DNA from: Lutibacter citreus
Lineage (GTDB): Bacteria; Bacteroidota; Bacteroidia; Flavobacteriales; Flavobacteriaceae
Assembly: GCF_003260195.1 (NCBI RefSeq)
Contig: NZ_QEIH01000001.1
Coordinates: forward strand, 186,001-250,000
DNA: 64,000 nt
Reading direction: 5' to 3'
Part shown: piece by piece, positions 1-8,244 of the stretch
Layout: the number at the start of each line of letters is the position of its first letter
Position numbering within the stretch: position 1 is the first letter of the stretch
Program-made: the position numbers and the translations under genes
Notes under the pieces: generated by a model
Database searches by the model: none
What the model was told of the DNA's origin: nothing
The model's input: only the letters and a program-made list of their open reading frames with translations

Positions 1-598
1 TATGTCTTTAGACCCACATTGGTTTAGTACATTGTTTGGATGGTATGTATTTGCAAGTATGATTGTATCTGCAATTACGACAATAGCACTAGTTTCAATA
101 TATTTAAAAGGAAAAGGATATTTAGAATTTGTAAATAATAGTCACTTACACGATTTAGCTAAGTTTATGTTTGGATTTAGTATTTTCTGGACATATTTAT
201 GGTTCTCTCAATTTATGTTAATATGGTATGCTGATATTCCAGAAGAAGTAACATATTTTGTTTCAAGATTTAATGAATATAAGATTCCATTTTTAGGAAT
301 GGTTGTTTTGAATTTTGTTTTTCCTTTATTAGTTTTAATGAATAGTGATTTTAAACGTGTAAACTGGTTTATAGTTTGTACAGGAATAATTATATTAATT
401 GGTCATTACATAGACATTTTTGTAATGGTTATGCCGGCAACTGTAGGTGATCAATGGTTCATTGGAATTTCAGAAATAAGTTCAGTAATGTTAGTGTTAG
501 GATTATTTATATATGTAGTATTCACAACCTTAACAAAAGCACCACTTTTAGCGAAAGGAAATCCATTTATTAAAGAAAGCGAACAATTTCACTATTAA
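1..598 (+). CDS. actF: Alternative complex III subunit ActF, C-terminal part (cut by window edge)
   Basis: This is the C-terminal part of a polytopic membrane protein. The reading frame is open at the window edge, so the first visible Met (base 2) is internal and the real start lies outside. Several hydrophobic helices are visible (around residues 15-35, 50-75, 95-115, 120-140 and 155-175 of the visible part), with FSIFWTYLWFSQFMLIWY typical of ActF/NrfD-like quinone-binding subunits. In this family the protein belongs to alternative complex III, a quinol:electron-acceptor oxidoreductase of the inner membrane that feeds electrons to cytochrome c oxidase. The coxB-coxA pair immediately downstream fits that role. 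A terminator follows at once, so cox has its own promoter. The family call is confident; the exact subunit slightly less so. Confidence 0.85.
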   Translation, partial: MSLDPHWFSTLFGWYVFASMIVSAITTIALVSIYLKGKGYLEFVNNSHLHDLAKFMFGFSIFWTYLWFSQFMLIWYADIPEEVTYFVSRFNEYKIPFLGMVVLNFVFPLLVLMNSDFKRVNWFIVCTGIIILIGHYIDIFVMVMPATVGDQWFIGISEISSVMLVLGLFIYVVFTTLTKAPLLAKGNPFIKESEQFHY

Positions 599-621
599 AA
601 TTGAAAAAACACTTATAAAAA

Positions 622-656
622 AGTCCTGAATTGTTATAAATTCAGGATTTTTTTTA
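622..656 (+). terminator. Intrinsic terminator after actF
   Basis: The arms TCCTGAATT (624-632) and AATTCAGGA (639-647) form a 9-bp stem with a 6-nt loop, followed by a run of nine T. It closes the actF transcript. Its T-tract runs into the coxB -7 element. Confidence 0.9.
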
Positions 657-662
657 TATTTG
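655..662 (+). promoter_or_regulatory. coxB -7 promoter element
   Basis: TATATTTG matches the Bacteroidota -7 consensus TAnnTTTG. It lies 28 nt before the coxB start codon, so a short leader of about 20 nt is expected. It overlaps the T-tract of the preceding terminator, so termination and re-initiation are packed back to back. Confidence 0.7.
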
Positions 663-690
663 ACACCACTAAAAAAATCAAAATCAACAA

Positions 691-1698
691 ATGACAGCAT
701 TACTTTATATTTTACTGGCAATAGTTATTGCCGTAGCCATATGGCAAGTTGCGAGTATTCTCAAATTAAAAGGGGTTATTGCAACTGAAAAAGATAACAA
801 TACGCAAGGAGTTTTATTTGCAGTTTTTGGAATTTTCTTTTATGGATTGATGATATTTTGTTTTGTAAAATATTCATCAATTCTATTACCAGATGCTGCC
901 TCAGTTGAAGGTGAAAGATATGATACGTTGTACGCCGTTACAATGATCTTAATTCTAGTTGTTCAAGCAATAACTCAATTTTTACTATTCTATTTTGCTT
1001 TTAAATATAGAGGAGTAAATGGTAGAAAGGCATTATTTTATGCGGATAGCCACAAATTAGAAATGATTTGGACTATTATTCCTGCTGTAGTACTTGCAGG
1101 ACTAGTGCTTTATGGTTTATCTGTTTGGATAGATGTAATGGATGCATCAGATGCAGAAGATCCACTTATTGTTGAAGTATATGCAAAACAGTTCCAGTGG
1201 GAGGCCAGATATGCGGGTGAAGACAATGAACTTGGTTTAGCTAATGTTAGAAATATAAAAGGTATTAACACTATGGGTGTTGATATGACTGATAAAAATG
1301 CTTTGGATGACATTCCTACTAGAGAATTACATTTACCAAAAGGACGTAAAGTTATTTTTAAATTTCGTTCTCAAGATGTATTGCACTCTGCATTTATGCC
1401 TCATTTTAGAGCTCAAATGAATTGTGTTCCTGGAATGGTTACACAATTTGCATTCACGCCTTCATTAACTACTGAAGAAATGAGATTGAATGAAAAAACG
1501 ATTACTAAAGTTAATAATATAAATAAAATTAGAACTGAAAAAGGAGAAGATCCTTATGAGTTTGATTATTTGTTATTATGTAATAAAATTTGTGGTTCTT
1601 CACATTATAACATGCAAATGAAAATTGTTGTTGAAGAGGAATCTCAATTTAACACTTGGTTAAATAGTCAAAAAACTATGGCACAAGTTGTTCAATAA
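691..1698 (+). CDS. coxB: Cytochrome c oxidase subunit II
   Basis: 335 residues. It carries the binuclear CuA centre of the aa3-type terminal oxidase and takes electrons from cytochrome c on the periplasmic side. Three hydrophobic helices are visible (about residues 1-22, 40-65, 85-110), with another near 130-150 before the periplasmic cupredoxin domain. The CuA ligands are H232 (in DVLHSAF), C297, C301, H305 and M308 (CNKICGSSHYNM). The usual Glu of CSExCG is Lys here (K299); that position ligates through its backbone carbonyl, so this need not disable the site. About 50 extra residues lie between the first His and the Cys pair, as in other Bacteroidota proteins of this family. It starts 28 nt after a -7 element and is followed closely by coxA (gap 36 nt). 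Confidence 0.95.
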   Translation: MTALLYILLAIVIAVAIWQVASILKLKGVIATEKDNNTQGVLFAVFGIFFYGLMIFCFVKYSSILLPDAASVEGERYDTLYAVTMILILVVQAITQFLLFYFAFKYRGVNGRKALFYADSHKLEMIWTIIPAVVLAGLVLYGLSVWIDVMDASDAEDPLIVEVYAKQFQWEARYAGEDNELGLANVRNIKGINTMGVDMTDKNALDDIPTRELHLPKGRKVIFKFRSQDVLHSAFMPHFRAQMNCVPGMVTQFAFTPSLTTEEMRLNEKTITKVNNINKIRTEKGEDPYEFDYLLLCNKICGSSHYNMQMKIVVEEESQFNTWLNSQKTMAQVVQ

Positions 1699-1734
1699 AA
1701 CTAACTACTTACTACTTTACTAAAAAAATAAAAT

Positions 1735-3486
1735 ATGTCAGATCATCATCATAAAGAAACTTTTATAACAAAGTACGTTTTTAGTACTGATCATAAAATG
1801 ATCTCTAAACAATATTTGGTAACAGGTATTTTCATGGGGGTAATTGGAGTTTTTATGTCTATGTTATTTCGTTTACAAATAGCCTGGCCAGAAAAATCAT
1901 TTTCAATAATTGAAGCTTTTTTAGGTCATCATCAAGATGGAGGTGTTATGTCACCAGACATCTACCTTGCAATAGTTACTATTCACGGTACCATTATGGT
2001 GTTTTTCGTGTTAACTGCAGGTTTGAGTGGAACATTTAGTAATTTATTGATTCCATTGCAAATTGGAGCTAGAGATATGGCATCCGGATTTTTAAATATG
2101 GTGTCTTATTGGTTATTCTTTTTATCAAGTATAATAATGGTAATTTCTTTATTTGTTGAAGCTGGACCGGCTTCTGCAGGTTGGACAATCTACCCACCTT
2201 TAAGTGCGCTACCTCAAGCAATTCCTGGTTCAGGAATGGGAATGACTCTTTGGTTAATTTCTATGGCAATTTTTATTGCATCTTCATTAATGGGAGCATT
2301 AAATTATATTGTAACTGTTTTAAATTTAAGAACCGTTGGAATGAAAATGACGAGGTTACCATTAACAATCTGGGCATTTTTTGTTACCGCTATTATTGGT
2401 GTAGTTTCTTTTCCAGTATTGTTGTCTGCAGCTCTATTGTTAATTTTCGATAGAAGTTTTGGTACATCATTTTATTTATCAGACATATTTATTCAAGGAG
2501 AAGTATTGCATTATCAAGGAGGTTCACCAGTTTTATTTGAACACTTATTTTGGTTTTTAGGACACCCTGAAGTTTATATAGTTATACTACCTGCAATGGG
2601 AATTGTTTCAGAAGTTATTGCGTGTAACTCGCGTAAACCAATTTTTGGGTATAGAGCTATGATTGGTTCTATTATAGCAATTGCATTTTTATCTACAATT
2701 GTATGGGGACACCATATGTTTGTTTCAGGTATGAATCCATTTTTAGGTTCTGTATTTACATTTACAACATTATTAATTGCAATTCCTTCAGCTGTAAAAG
2801 CCTTTAACTGGATAACGACCATGTGGAAAGGAAACATTCAAATGAATACAGCAATGCTCTTTTCAATTGGATTTGTTTCAACATTTATTTCTGGTGGTTT
2901 AACAGGTATTGTTCTTGGAGATAGCGCTTTAGATATTAATGTGCATGATACATATTTTGTGGTTGCTCATTTCCATTTAGTAATGGGGGTATCTGCAATT
3001 TATGGAATGTTTGCTGGGGTATATCACTGGTTTCCTAAAATGTATGGTAGAATGATGAATAAAACATTAGGTTATTGGCATTTTTGGATAACTGTTGTTG
3101 CTGCTTATGGGGTTTTCTTCCCAATGCATTTTGTTGGTTTAGCAGGTTTACCACGTAGATATTATTCTAATACAGCTTTTCCTTTGTTTGATGATGTTGC
3201 AGATGTAAATATTGTAATTACAATGTTTGCAATTATGGGAGGTGCTGCTCAAATAATTTTCTTAGCGAATTTCTTTATTAGTATTTATAAAGGGAAAAAA
3301 GCAACTCAAAATCCTTGGAAGGCTAATACTTTAGAATGGACAACTCCAATTGAACATGTACATGGAAATTGGCCAGGTAAAATTCCTGAAGTACACCGTT
3401 GGGCTTATGATTATAGTAAACCAGGACAAGAGGAAGATTATGTTACTCAAATTACACCTTTAAAAGAAGGAGAAGAAGAATCTTAA
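1735..3486 (+). CDS. coxA: Cytochrome c oxidase subunit I
   Basis: 583 residues, full length for the heme-copper oxidase subunit I family. It reduces O2 to water at the heme a3-CuB site and pumps protons. Visible ligands: H84 (HGTIMVFF) and H414 for heme a, H412 (VVAHFHLVMG) for heme a3, and H277, H326 and H327 (VWGHHMF) for CuB. In GHPEVY the cross-linking Tyr is Y281, and E279 is the proton-gating Glu of A1-type oxidases. Twelve hydrophobic segments are present. An N-terminal His cluster (SDHHHKETF) precedes the first helix. It is co-transcribed with coxB and closed by the terminator at 3507. No subunit III gene follows here, so the remaining subunits must be encoded elsewhere. Confidence 0.97.
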   Translation: MSDHHHKETFITKYVFSTDHKMISKQYLVTGIFMGVIGVFMSMLFRLQIAWPEKSFSIIEAFLGHHQDGGVMSPDIYLAIVTIHGTIMVFFVLTAGLSGTFSNLLIPLQIGARDMASGFLNMVSYWLFFLSSIIMVISLFVEAGPASAGWTIYPPLSALPQAIPGSGMGMTLWLISMAIFIASSLMGALNYIVTVLNLRTVGMKMTRLPLTIWAFFVTAIIGVVSFPVLLSAALLLIFDRSFGTSFYLSDIFIQGEVLHYQGGSPVLFEHLFWFLGHPEVYIVILPAMGIVSEVIACNSRKPIFGYRAMIGSIIAIAFLSTIVWGHHMFVSGMNPFLGSVFTFTTLLIAIPSAVKAFNWITTMWKGNIQMNTAMLFSIGFVSTFISGGLTGIVLGDSALDINVHDTYFVVAHFHLVMGVSAIYGMFAGVYHWFPKMYGRMMNKTLGYWHFWITVVAAYGVFFPMHFVGLAGLPRRYYSNTAFPLFDDVADVNIVITMFAIMGGAAQIIFLANFFISIYKGKKATQNPWKANTLEWTTPIEHVHGNWPGKIPEVHRWAYDYSKPGQEEDYVTQITPLKEGEEES

Positions 3487-3506
3487 TTTCAAAAACATAT
3501 ATAATT

Positions 3507-3538
3507 AAAACCTTTCTAATATTTTAGAAAGGTTTTTT
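3507..3538 (+). terminator. Intrinsic terminator after coxA
   Basis: The stem AAAACCTTTCT / AGAAAGGTTTT encloses an 8-nt AT-rich loop and is followed by T residues. It separates the cox operon from ruvB. Confidence 0.9.
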
Positions 3539-3546
3539 ATTTCAAC

Positions 3547-3554
3547 TATCTTTG
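3547..3554 (+). promoter_or_regulatory. ruvB -7 promoter element; possibly leaderless transcript
   Basis: TATCTTTG fits TAnnTTTG exactly and ends only 5 nt before the ruvB ATG at 3560. With a start site 6-7 nt downstream of the element, transcription would begin at or within a base or two of the A of ATG. Confidence 0.65.
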
Positions 3555-3559
3555 TTTAT

Positions 3560-4582
3560 ATGAACGAAAACCTAAATCCAGAAAAAGAACATTTCTCTTC
3601 CGAGGAATTGGATGTTGAAAAAAAATTAAGGCCTTTAAGTTTTGAAGATTTTACTGGTCAAGATCAGGTTTTAGAGAATTTAAAGATATTTGTTGAAGCT
3701 GCAAATTTAAGAGGAGAAGCTTTAGATCATACATTGTTTCATGGTCCTCCAGGTTTAGGTAAAACTACTTTAGCTCATATACTTTCAAATGAATTAGAAG
3801 TTGGGTTAAAAATAACTTCGGGTCCGGTTTTAGATAAACCAGGTGATTTAGCAGGGCTGCTTACTAACCTAAGTGAACGAGATGTTTTATTTATTGATGA
3901 AATTCACAGGTTAAGTCCAATAGTTGAAGAATACTTGTATTCTGCAATGGAAGATTATCGGATTGATATTATGATTGAATCTGGGCCAAATGCAAGAACT
4001 GTACAAATAGATTTAGAACCATTTACTTTAATTGGTGCAACAACGCGTTCAGGGTTATTAACAGCTCCTATGAGAGCTCGTTTTGGAATAAGTAGTAGAT
4101 TACAGTATTATAACACAGAACTGTTAACTACAATAGTGCAACGAAGCGCTACAATCTTAAAAGTTCCAATCTCTATGGAGTCAGCTATAGAAATTGCAGG
4201 TAGAAGTAGAGGAACTCCAAGAATTGCAAATGCATTGCTTAGAAGAGTTAGAGATTTTGCTCAGATAAAAGGAAATGGGTCTATAAATATTGAAATAGCA
4301 AAATATGCATTAAATGCGTTAAATGTGGATGCCCATGGTCTTGATGAAATGGATAATAAGATTTTAACAACTATTATTGATAAGTTTAAAGGTGGTCCAG
4401 TAGGAATAAGTACACTTTCAACAGCAGTAAGTGAAAATTCTGAAACTATTGAAGAAGTTTATGAGCCATTTTTAATTCAACAAGGGTTTATTATGAGAAC
4501 TCCAAGAGGAAGAGAAGTAACAGAGTTAGCTTATAAACATTTGGGAAGAACCAAGGGGAAATCCCAAGGAGAGTTATTTTAG
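3560..4582 (+). CDS. ruvB: Holliday junction branch migration helicase RuvB
   Basis: 340 residues, normal length. This is the AAA+ motor that, with RuvA, drives branch migration of Holliday junctions in recombination repair. Walker A is [10 protein letters not shown], Walker B is DEIHRL, sensor 1 lies in LIGATTRSG, and the arginine-finger/sensor region is around [13 protein letters not shown]-terminal winged-helix domain follows from about residue 265 ([10 protein letters not shown] to the [11 protein letters not shown] end). The gene is monocistronic: a terminator lies upstream, and a FNR-like site for the next gene lies 6 nt after its stop codon. The start at 3560 is set by the promoter, which sits only 5 nt upstream. 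Confidence 0.97.
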   Translation: MNENLNPEKEHFSSEELDVEKKLRPLSFEDFTGQDQVLENLKIFVEAANLRGEALDHTLFHGPPGLGKTTLAHILSNELEVGLKITSGPVLDKPGDLAGLLTNLSERDVLFIDEIHRLSPIVEEYLYSAMEDYRIDIMIESGPNARTVQIDLEPFTLIGATTRSGLLTAPMRARFGISSRLQYYNTELLTTIVQRSATILKVPISMESAIEIAGRSRGTPRIANALLRRVRDFAQIKGNGSINIEIAKYALNALNVDAHGLDEMDNKILTTIIDKFKGGPVGISTLSTAVSENSETIEEVYEPFLIQQGFIMRTPRGREVTELAYKHLGRTKGKSQGELF

Positions 4583-4587
4583 TTAAT

Positions 4588-4603
4588 TGTGACTTGGATC
4601 ACA
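4588..4603 (+). promoter_or_regulatory. CRP/FNR-like palindromic operator, site 1
   Basis: TGTGACTTGGATCACA is a 6+4+6 palindrome just after the ruvB stop. Its centre (4595.5) lies 28.5 bp before the T of a near-consensus -7 element TATTTTTA (4624-4631), which places it near -41.5, the class II activator position of CRP/FNR proteins. The same geometry recurs at 8159 and 9720. It probably controls the two SulP genes. Confidence 0.7.
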
Positions 4604-4623
4604 TTCTTTGTTTTTTATCATCG

Positions 4624-4631
4624 TATTTTTA
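4624..4631 (+). promoter_or_regulatory. -7 element of the SulP operon
   Basis: TATTTTTA differs from TAnnTTTG in the last base. A weak element of this kind is expected for an activator-dependent promoter. The start codon at 4660 lies 29 nt downstream. Confidence 0.5.
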
Positions 4632-4659
4632 CGTAAATTAAAACTCTTAATTTCAACAT

Positions 4660-6387
4660 ATGAGTTTAAATAAGATATTTCCTTTTTTAAATTGGTTACC
4701 GCTTGTAAAAAATACATGGAAAAGTGATTTAATAGCGGGATTAACGGGAACAATTGTTGTTATTCCTATGGCTGTAGCATTTGCTATGATTGCAGGTTTA
4801 CCTCCAGTTTATGGTTTTTATACAGCAATGATTACTCCAGTTATTGCAGCTTTATTTGGATCTTCATACCATTTAATTTCCGGACCAACAACAACAAGTT
4901 CAATTGTATTATTTGCAATAATTAGTAAATACGTAAACCCTGAAACCGAATTACAGGCTTATATTTCATTAGCGATTTTAATTTCATTTATGGCTGGAGT
5001 CATTAAGTTATTAATGGGATTGGCTAAGATGGGGAAATTGGTGAATTTTGTTTCAAATTCTGTAGTAATAGGTTTTGCGGCAGGTGCAGGTATATTAATT
5101 GCTGTAAAACAATTACAACACGTTTTTGGTATTAAAGTTCCATTAGGGAGTTCATTTTATCAAATATTAAAATATATAGTTTCTCATATTGAGGAAACTA
5201 ATTTTTATGTATTAGCGGTTGCTTTGGGGACATTACTAGTAGCAATAATTATAAAAAAATTTATTAAAGTTATTTCAAAATTACATATGCTAATAGCAAT
5301 GATTTTGGGAAGTGTTATAACTTTATTAATTGGAGGTGAAAGTTTAGGTATTGAAACTGTTGGTTTTGTACCATCTAATTTACCACCGTTTGAAATTCCA
5401 GATTTTAATTTTGAAAACATGTATATGCTAAGTTCAGGTGCAGTAATATTAGCTTTACTTGGTTTGGTTGAGGCAGTTTCTATAGGAAGATCAATAGCAC
5501 TTCATTCTCATCAAAAATTAGATAATAATCAAGAATTTATAGGTCAAGGTTTAACAAATATCATTTCAAGTTTTTTCTCTTCATATGTTAGTTCAGGTTC
5601 ATTTACTAGATCAAGTGTAAATTTTCAAGCAGGAGCTAAAACTCCATTTTCAGCAATAGTTGCTGCAATAGGTTTAATGATAGTAGTACTGTTTTTTGCG
5701 GAATATGCTTCTTATTTACCAAAACCTGCAATGGGAGGAATTATTTTAATGATTGGTTACAGTTTAATAGATGTTTACCATATTAAAAAAATTATAAAAA
5801 GTAGTAAAAGGGAATTTATTGTTTTAGCGGTTACTTTACTAGGAACATTATTTTTTCAATTGGAAACAGCACTATTCTCAGGTATTTTAATATCATTATT
5901 TTTCTATTTAGAAAAAACATCACAACCACATATAGCCGTTTTTGGAAAAAATATAAATAATAAGTTTATTTATAAAATTAGAGATAAGACAACTAAAGAG
6001 TGTCCTCAATTAAAAATAATAAGAATTGATGGCTCTATTTATTTTGGAGCTATAGAAGTAATTTCAGATTTTTTTGCAGATTTATATGAAAATGACGAAA
6101 GTAAAAATTTATTAATTATTTCAACAGGTATTAATTTTATTGATTTAGCGGGTGCAGAATGGTTATCACAAGAAGCTCAAAAGTGGGAAAAAAGAGGTGG
6201 GGCCATTTATTTTGTTGGATTGAAAATTATTAGTCAAGATATTTTAAAAAAAGGGGGATTTATAGAAACGATTGGAACTAAAAATTTCTTTAAAGATAAA
6301 AATACAGCAATAGCTTCTATTTATAAAAAATTAGACCCTTCTATTTGCGCAACATGTTCTACAAAAATTTTTAATGAATGTAAATAA
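4660..6387 (+). CDS. SulP family anion transporter with STAS domain (first copy)
   Basis: 575 residues. SulP/SLC26 proteins carry sulfate, bicarbonate or related anions across the inner membrane. The membrane domain spans about residues 15-425 (FAMIAGLPPVYGFYTAMITP is the family signature), followed by a cytoplasmic STAS domain at about 440-555. The C-terminus ends in an unusual Cys-rich tail (SICATCSTKIFNECK, four Cys within 15 residues), which the neighbouring paralogue lacks. It begins an operon with the second SulP gene (gap 11 nt), behind an FNR-like site. The substrate cannot be read from sequence. Sulfate or sulfite export from sulfide oxidation would fit the downstream genes; bicarbonate is the main alternative. 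Confidence 0.85.
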   Translation: MSLNKIFPFLNWLPLVKNTWKSDLIAGLTGTIVVIPMAVAFAMIAGLPPVYGFYTAMITPVIAALFGSSYHLISGPTTTSSIVLFAIISKYVNPETELQAYISLAILISFMAGVIKLLMGLAKMGKLVNFVSNSVVIGFAAGAGILIAVKQLQHVFGIKVPLGSSFYQILKYIVSHIEETNFYVLAVALGTLLVAIIIKKFIKVISKLHMLIAMILGSVITLLIGGESLGIETVGFVPSNLPPFEIPDFNFENMYMLSSGAVILALLGLVEAVSIGRSIALHSHQKLDNNQEFIGQGLTNIISSFFSSYVSSGSFTRSSVNFQAGAKTPFSAIVAAIGLMIVVLFFAEYASYLPKPAMGGIILMIGYSLIDVYHIKKIIKSSKREFIVLAVTLLGTLFFQLETALFSGILISLFFYLEKTSQPHIAVFGKNINNKFIYKIRDKTTKECPQLKIIRIDGSIYFGAIEVISDFFADLYENDESKNLLIISTGINFIDLAGAEWLSQEAQKWEKRGGAIYFVGLKIISQDILKKGGFIETIGTKNFFKDKNTAIASIYKKLDPSICATCSTKIFNECK

Positions 6388-6398
6388 AAATTTAGAAG

Positions 6399-8135
6399 AT
6401 GAATTTTAAAAAATATATACCAATACTTGATTGGTTGCCAAATTATAAAAAAGAATGGTTTAAAGGTGATTTAGGGGCAGGATTAACAGTGGGAATTATG
6501 CTAATACCTCAAGGAATTGCATATGCTATGATTGCTGGTTTACCTCCAATTTATGGGTTATACACAGCAATGATTCCGCAAATTGCATATGCTATTTTTG
6601 GAACGTCACGTCAATTAGCAGTTGGTCCTGCAGCAATGGATTCTTTAATTGTTGCATCTGGAGTAGCAACTTTAGCACAAATAGGTACTGAAAATTTTAT
6701 TGAATTTGCGATATTATTGGCTTTTATGATAGGGTTTTTACAAGTTGTTTTTGGCTTTTTTAAATTGGGTTTTTTAGTTAATTTTTTATCAAGACCAGTT
6801 ATAAGTGGATTCACATCAGCGGCAGCATTAATTATTGGTTTAAATCAATTAAAACATTTATTGGGTGTTCCAATAATGCGAGATAATAAAATTCAGACAT
6901 TAGCTCTTGACGTATTTCAACAGGTTAAAGGAATAAATTGGATTACTTTTGCAATAGGTGTAGGTTCAATATTTATTTTGATTTTTTTAAAACGCTTGAA
7001 AACTAAAATTCCTTCCGCCTTAGTAGTTGTGGTTTTAGGAATTGTATTGGTTAGAGTATTTCATTTAGAACAATTAGGAGTTCAAATATTGGGAGATATT
7101 CCAAAAGGATTGCCTGAATTTACTATTCCTAAATTTGAAAAAAATACACTGATTGAATTATTTCCTATTGCATTAACTCTATCTTTTATTGCTTTTTTAG
7201 AAGCTATTTCAGTAGCAAAGGCAATTGAATTAAAACATAATAATTATAAGGTAAATCCCAATCAAGAATTAATAGCCATAGGTTTAGGGAATATTGTAGG
7301 GTCTTTTTTTCAATCATATCCATCAACAGGGGGCTTGGCAAGAACAGCTGTTAATAACCAAGCGGGGGCAAAAACACCTTTAGCTGCTATAATTTCTAGT
7401 TTAATTGTAGGAATAACATTACTGTTTTTAACACCTGTTTTCTTTTATTTACCAAAGGCTGTTTTAGGAGCAATAATTGTTGTAGCAGTTTATAGTTTGT
7501 TGGACTTTTCTGTGCCAAAACAATTGTTAAGATATTCAAAAAGAGAATTAGTAATTTTAAATATAACCTTAATAGTTACTGCAACTATTGGGATAAAGGA
7601 AGGGGTTTTAATAGGTATTATTCTTTCTTTAGCAATGTTAATTTATAGAAGTGCAAAACCTCATGTTGCAATTTTAGGACAAATTCCTAATACCCATTTT
7701 TATAGAAACGTTGATAGGTTTGATGGTCTTTTAAAAATAAATGAAGACATATTAATTTTACGATTTGATGCTCAAATTTATTTTGCTAACGTAGCCTATT
7801 TTAAAGATAAATTAGAAGAATTTGTTATAGTAAAAGGAAAAAAATTAAAACTAATAATAATAGACGGAGAGAGTATTAACAGTATTGATAGTTCAGGAGT
7901 TTATATGTTAAAAGATTTAATTAAGCACTATAAGAGTGTAGGTGTTGAAATTGTTTTTAGCGGAATGAAAGGGCCAGTTAGAGATGTATTGGATAAAAGT
8001 GGAATTATGAGTAAAATTGGATATATCAATTGCTTTATGGGTATTCATGAGGCTGTTAATAATTTTGAGAAACGTAAAAAAGATATGAATATTGAACCTA
8101 AATATTCTAAATATATTAAACAAACAAACCATTAA
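6399..8135 (+). CDS. SulP family anion transporter with STAS domain (second copy)
   Basis: 578 residues, a full-length SulP protein and clear paralogue of the preceding gene (AYAMIAGLPPIYGLYTAMIP signature). The membrane domain covers about residues 15-425, and the STAS domain about 440-555 with the canonical loop GESINSIDSSGV, whose Ser pair is the usual regulatory phosphorylation region. It lacks the Cys-rich tail of copy 1. It lies 11 nt behind copy 1 and is probably co-transcribed. The next gene has its own promoter and regulatory site. Two SulP genes in tandem inside a sulfide-oxidation island suggest handling of sulfate or sulfite, but this is inference from context. Confidence 0.85.
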   Translation: MNFKKYIPILDWLPNYKKEWFKGDLGAGLTVGIMLIPQGIAYAMIAGLPPIYGLYTAMIPQIAYAIFGTSRQLAVGPAAMDSLIVASGVATLAQIGTENFIEFAILLAFMIGFLQVVFGFFKLGFLVNFLSRPVISGFTSAAALIIGLNQLKHLLGVPIMRDNKIQTLALDVFQQVKGINWITFAIGVGSIFILIFLKRLKTKIPSALVVVVLGIVLVRVFHLEQLGVQILGDIPKGLPEFTIPKFEKNTLIELFPIALTLSFIAFLEAISVAKAIELKHNNYKVNPNQELIAIGLGNIVGSFFQSYPSTGGLARTAVNNQAGAKTPLAAIISSLIVGITLLFLTPVFFYLPKAVLGAIIVVAVYSLLDFSVPKQLLRYSKRELVILNITLIVTATIGIKEGVLIGIILSLAMLIYRSAKPHVAILGQIPNTHFYRNVDRFDGLLKINEDILILRFDAQIYFANVAYFKDKLEEFVIVKGKKLKLIIIDGESINSIDSSGVYMLKDLIKHYKSVGVEIVFSGMKGPVRDVLDKSGIMSKIGYINCFMGIHEAVNNFEKRKKDMNIEPKYSKYIKQTNH

Positions 8136-8158
8136 GGAAACTAAAAGTTTGATTATTA

Positions 8159-8174
8159 TGTAATCTGAGTTACA
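8159..8174 (+). promoter_or_regulatory. CRP/FNR-like palindromic operator, site 2
   Basis: TGTAATCTGAGTTACA is a palindrome (one G-T type mismatch in the arms) whose centre at 8166.5 is exactly 28.5 bp before the T of the -7 element at 8195. It is upstream of the MBL-rhodanese gene. Confidence 0.7.
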
Positions 8175-8194
8175 AAAAAGCATAAAGAATCTTG

Positions 8195-8202
8195 TAGCTT
8201 TG
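8195..8202 (+). promoter_or_regulatory. -7 element of the MBL-rhodanese gene
   Basis: TAGCTTTG matches TAnnTTTG. The start codon is 42 nt further on. Confidence 0.65.
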
Positions 8203-8244
8203 AGATAATACAACTAGTTATAATTAATATAAAATCAGATAATT

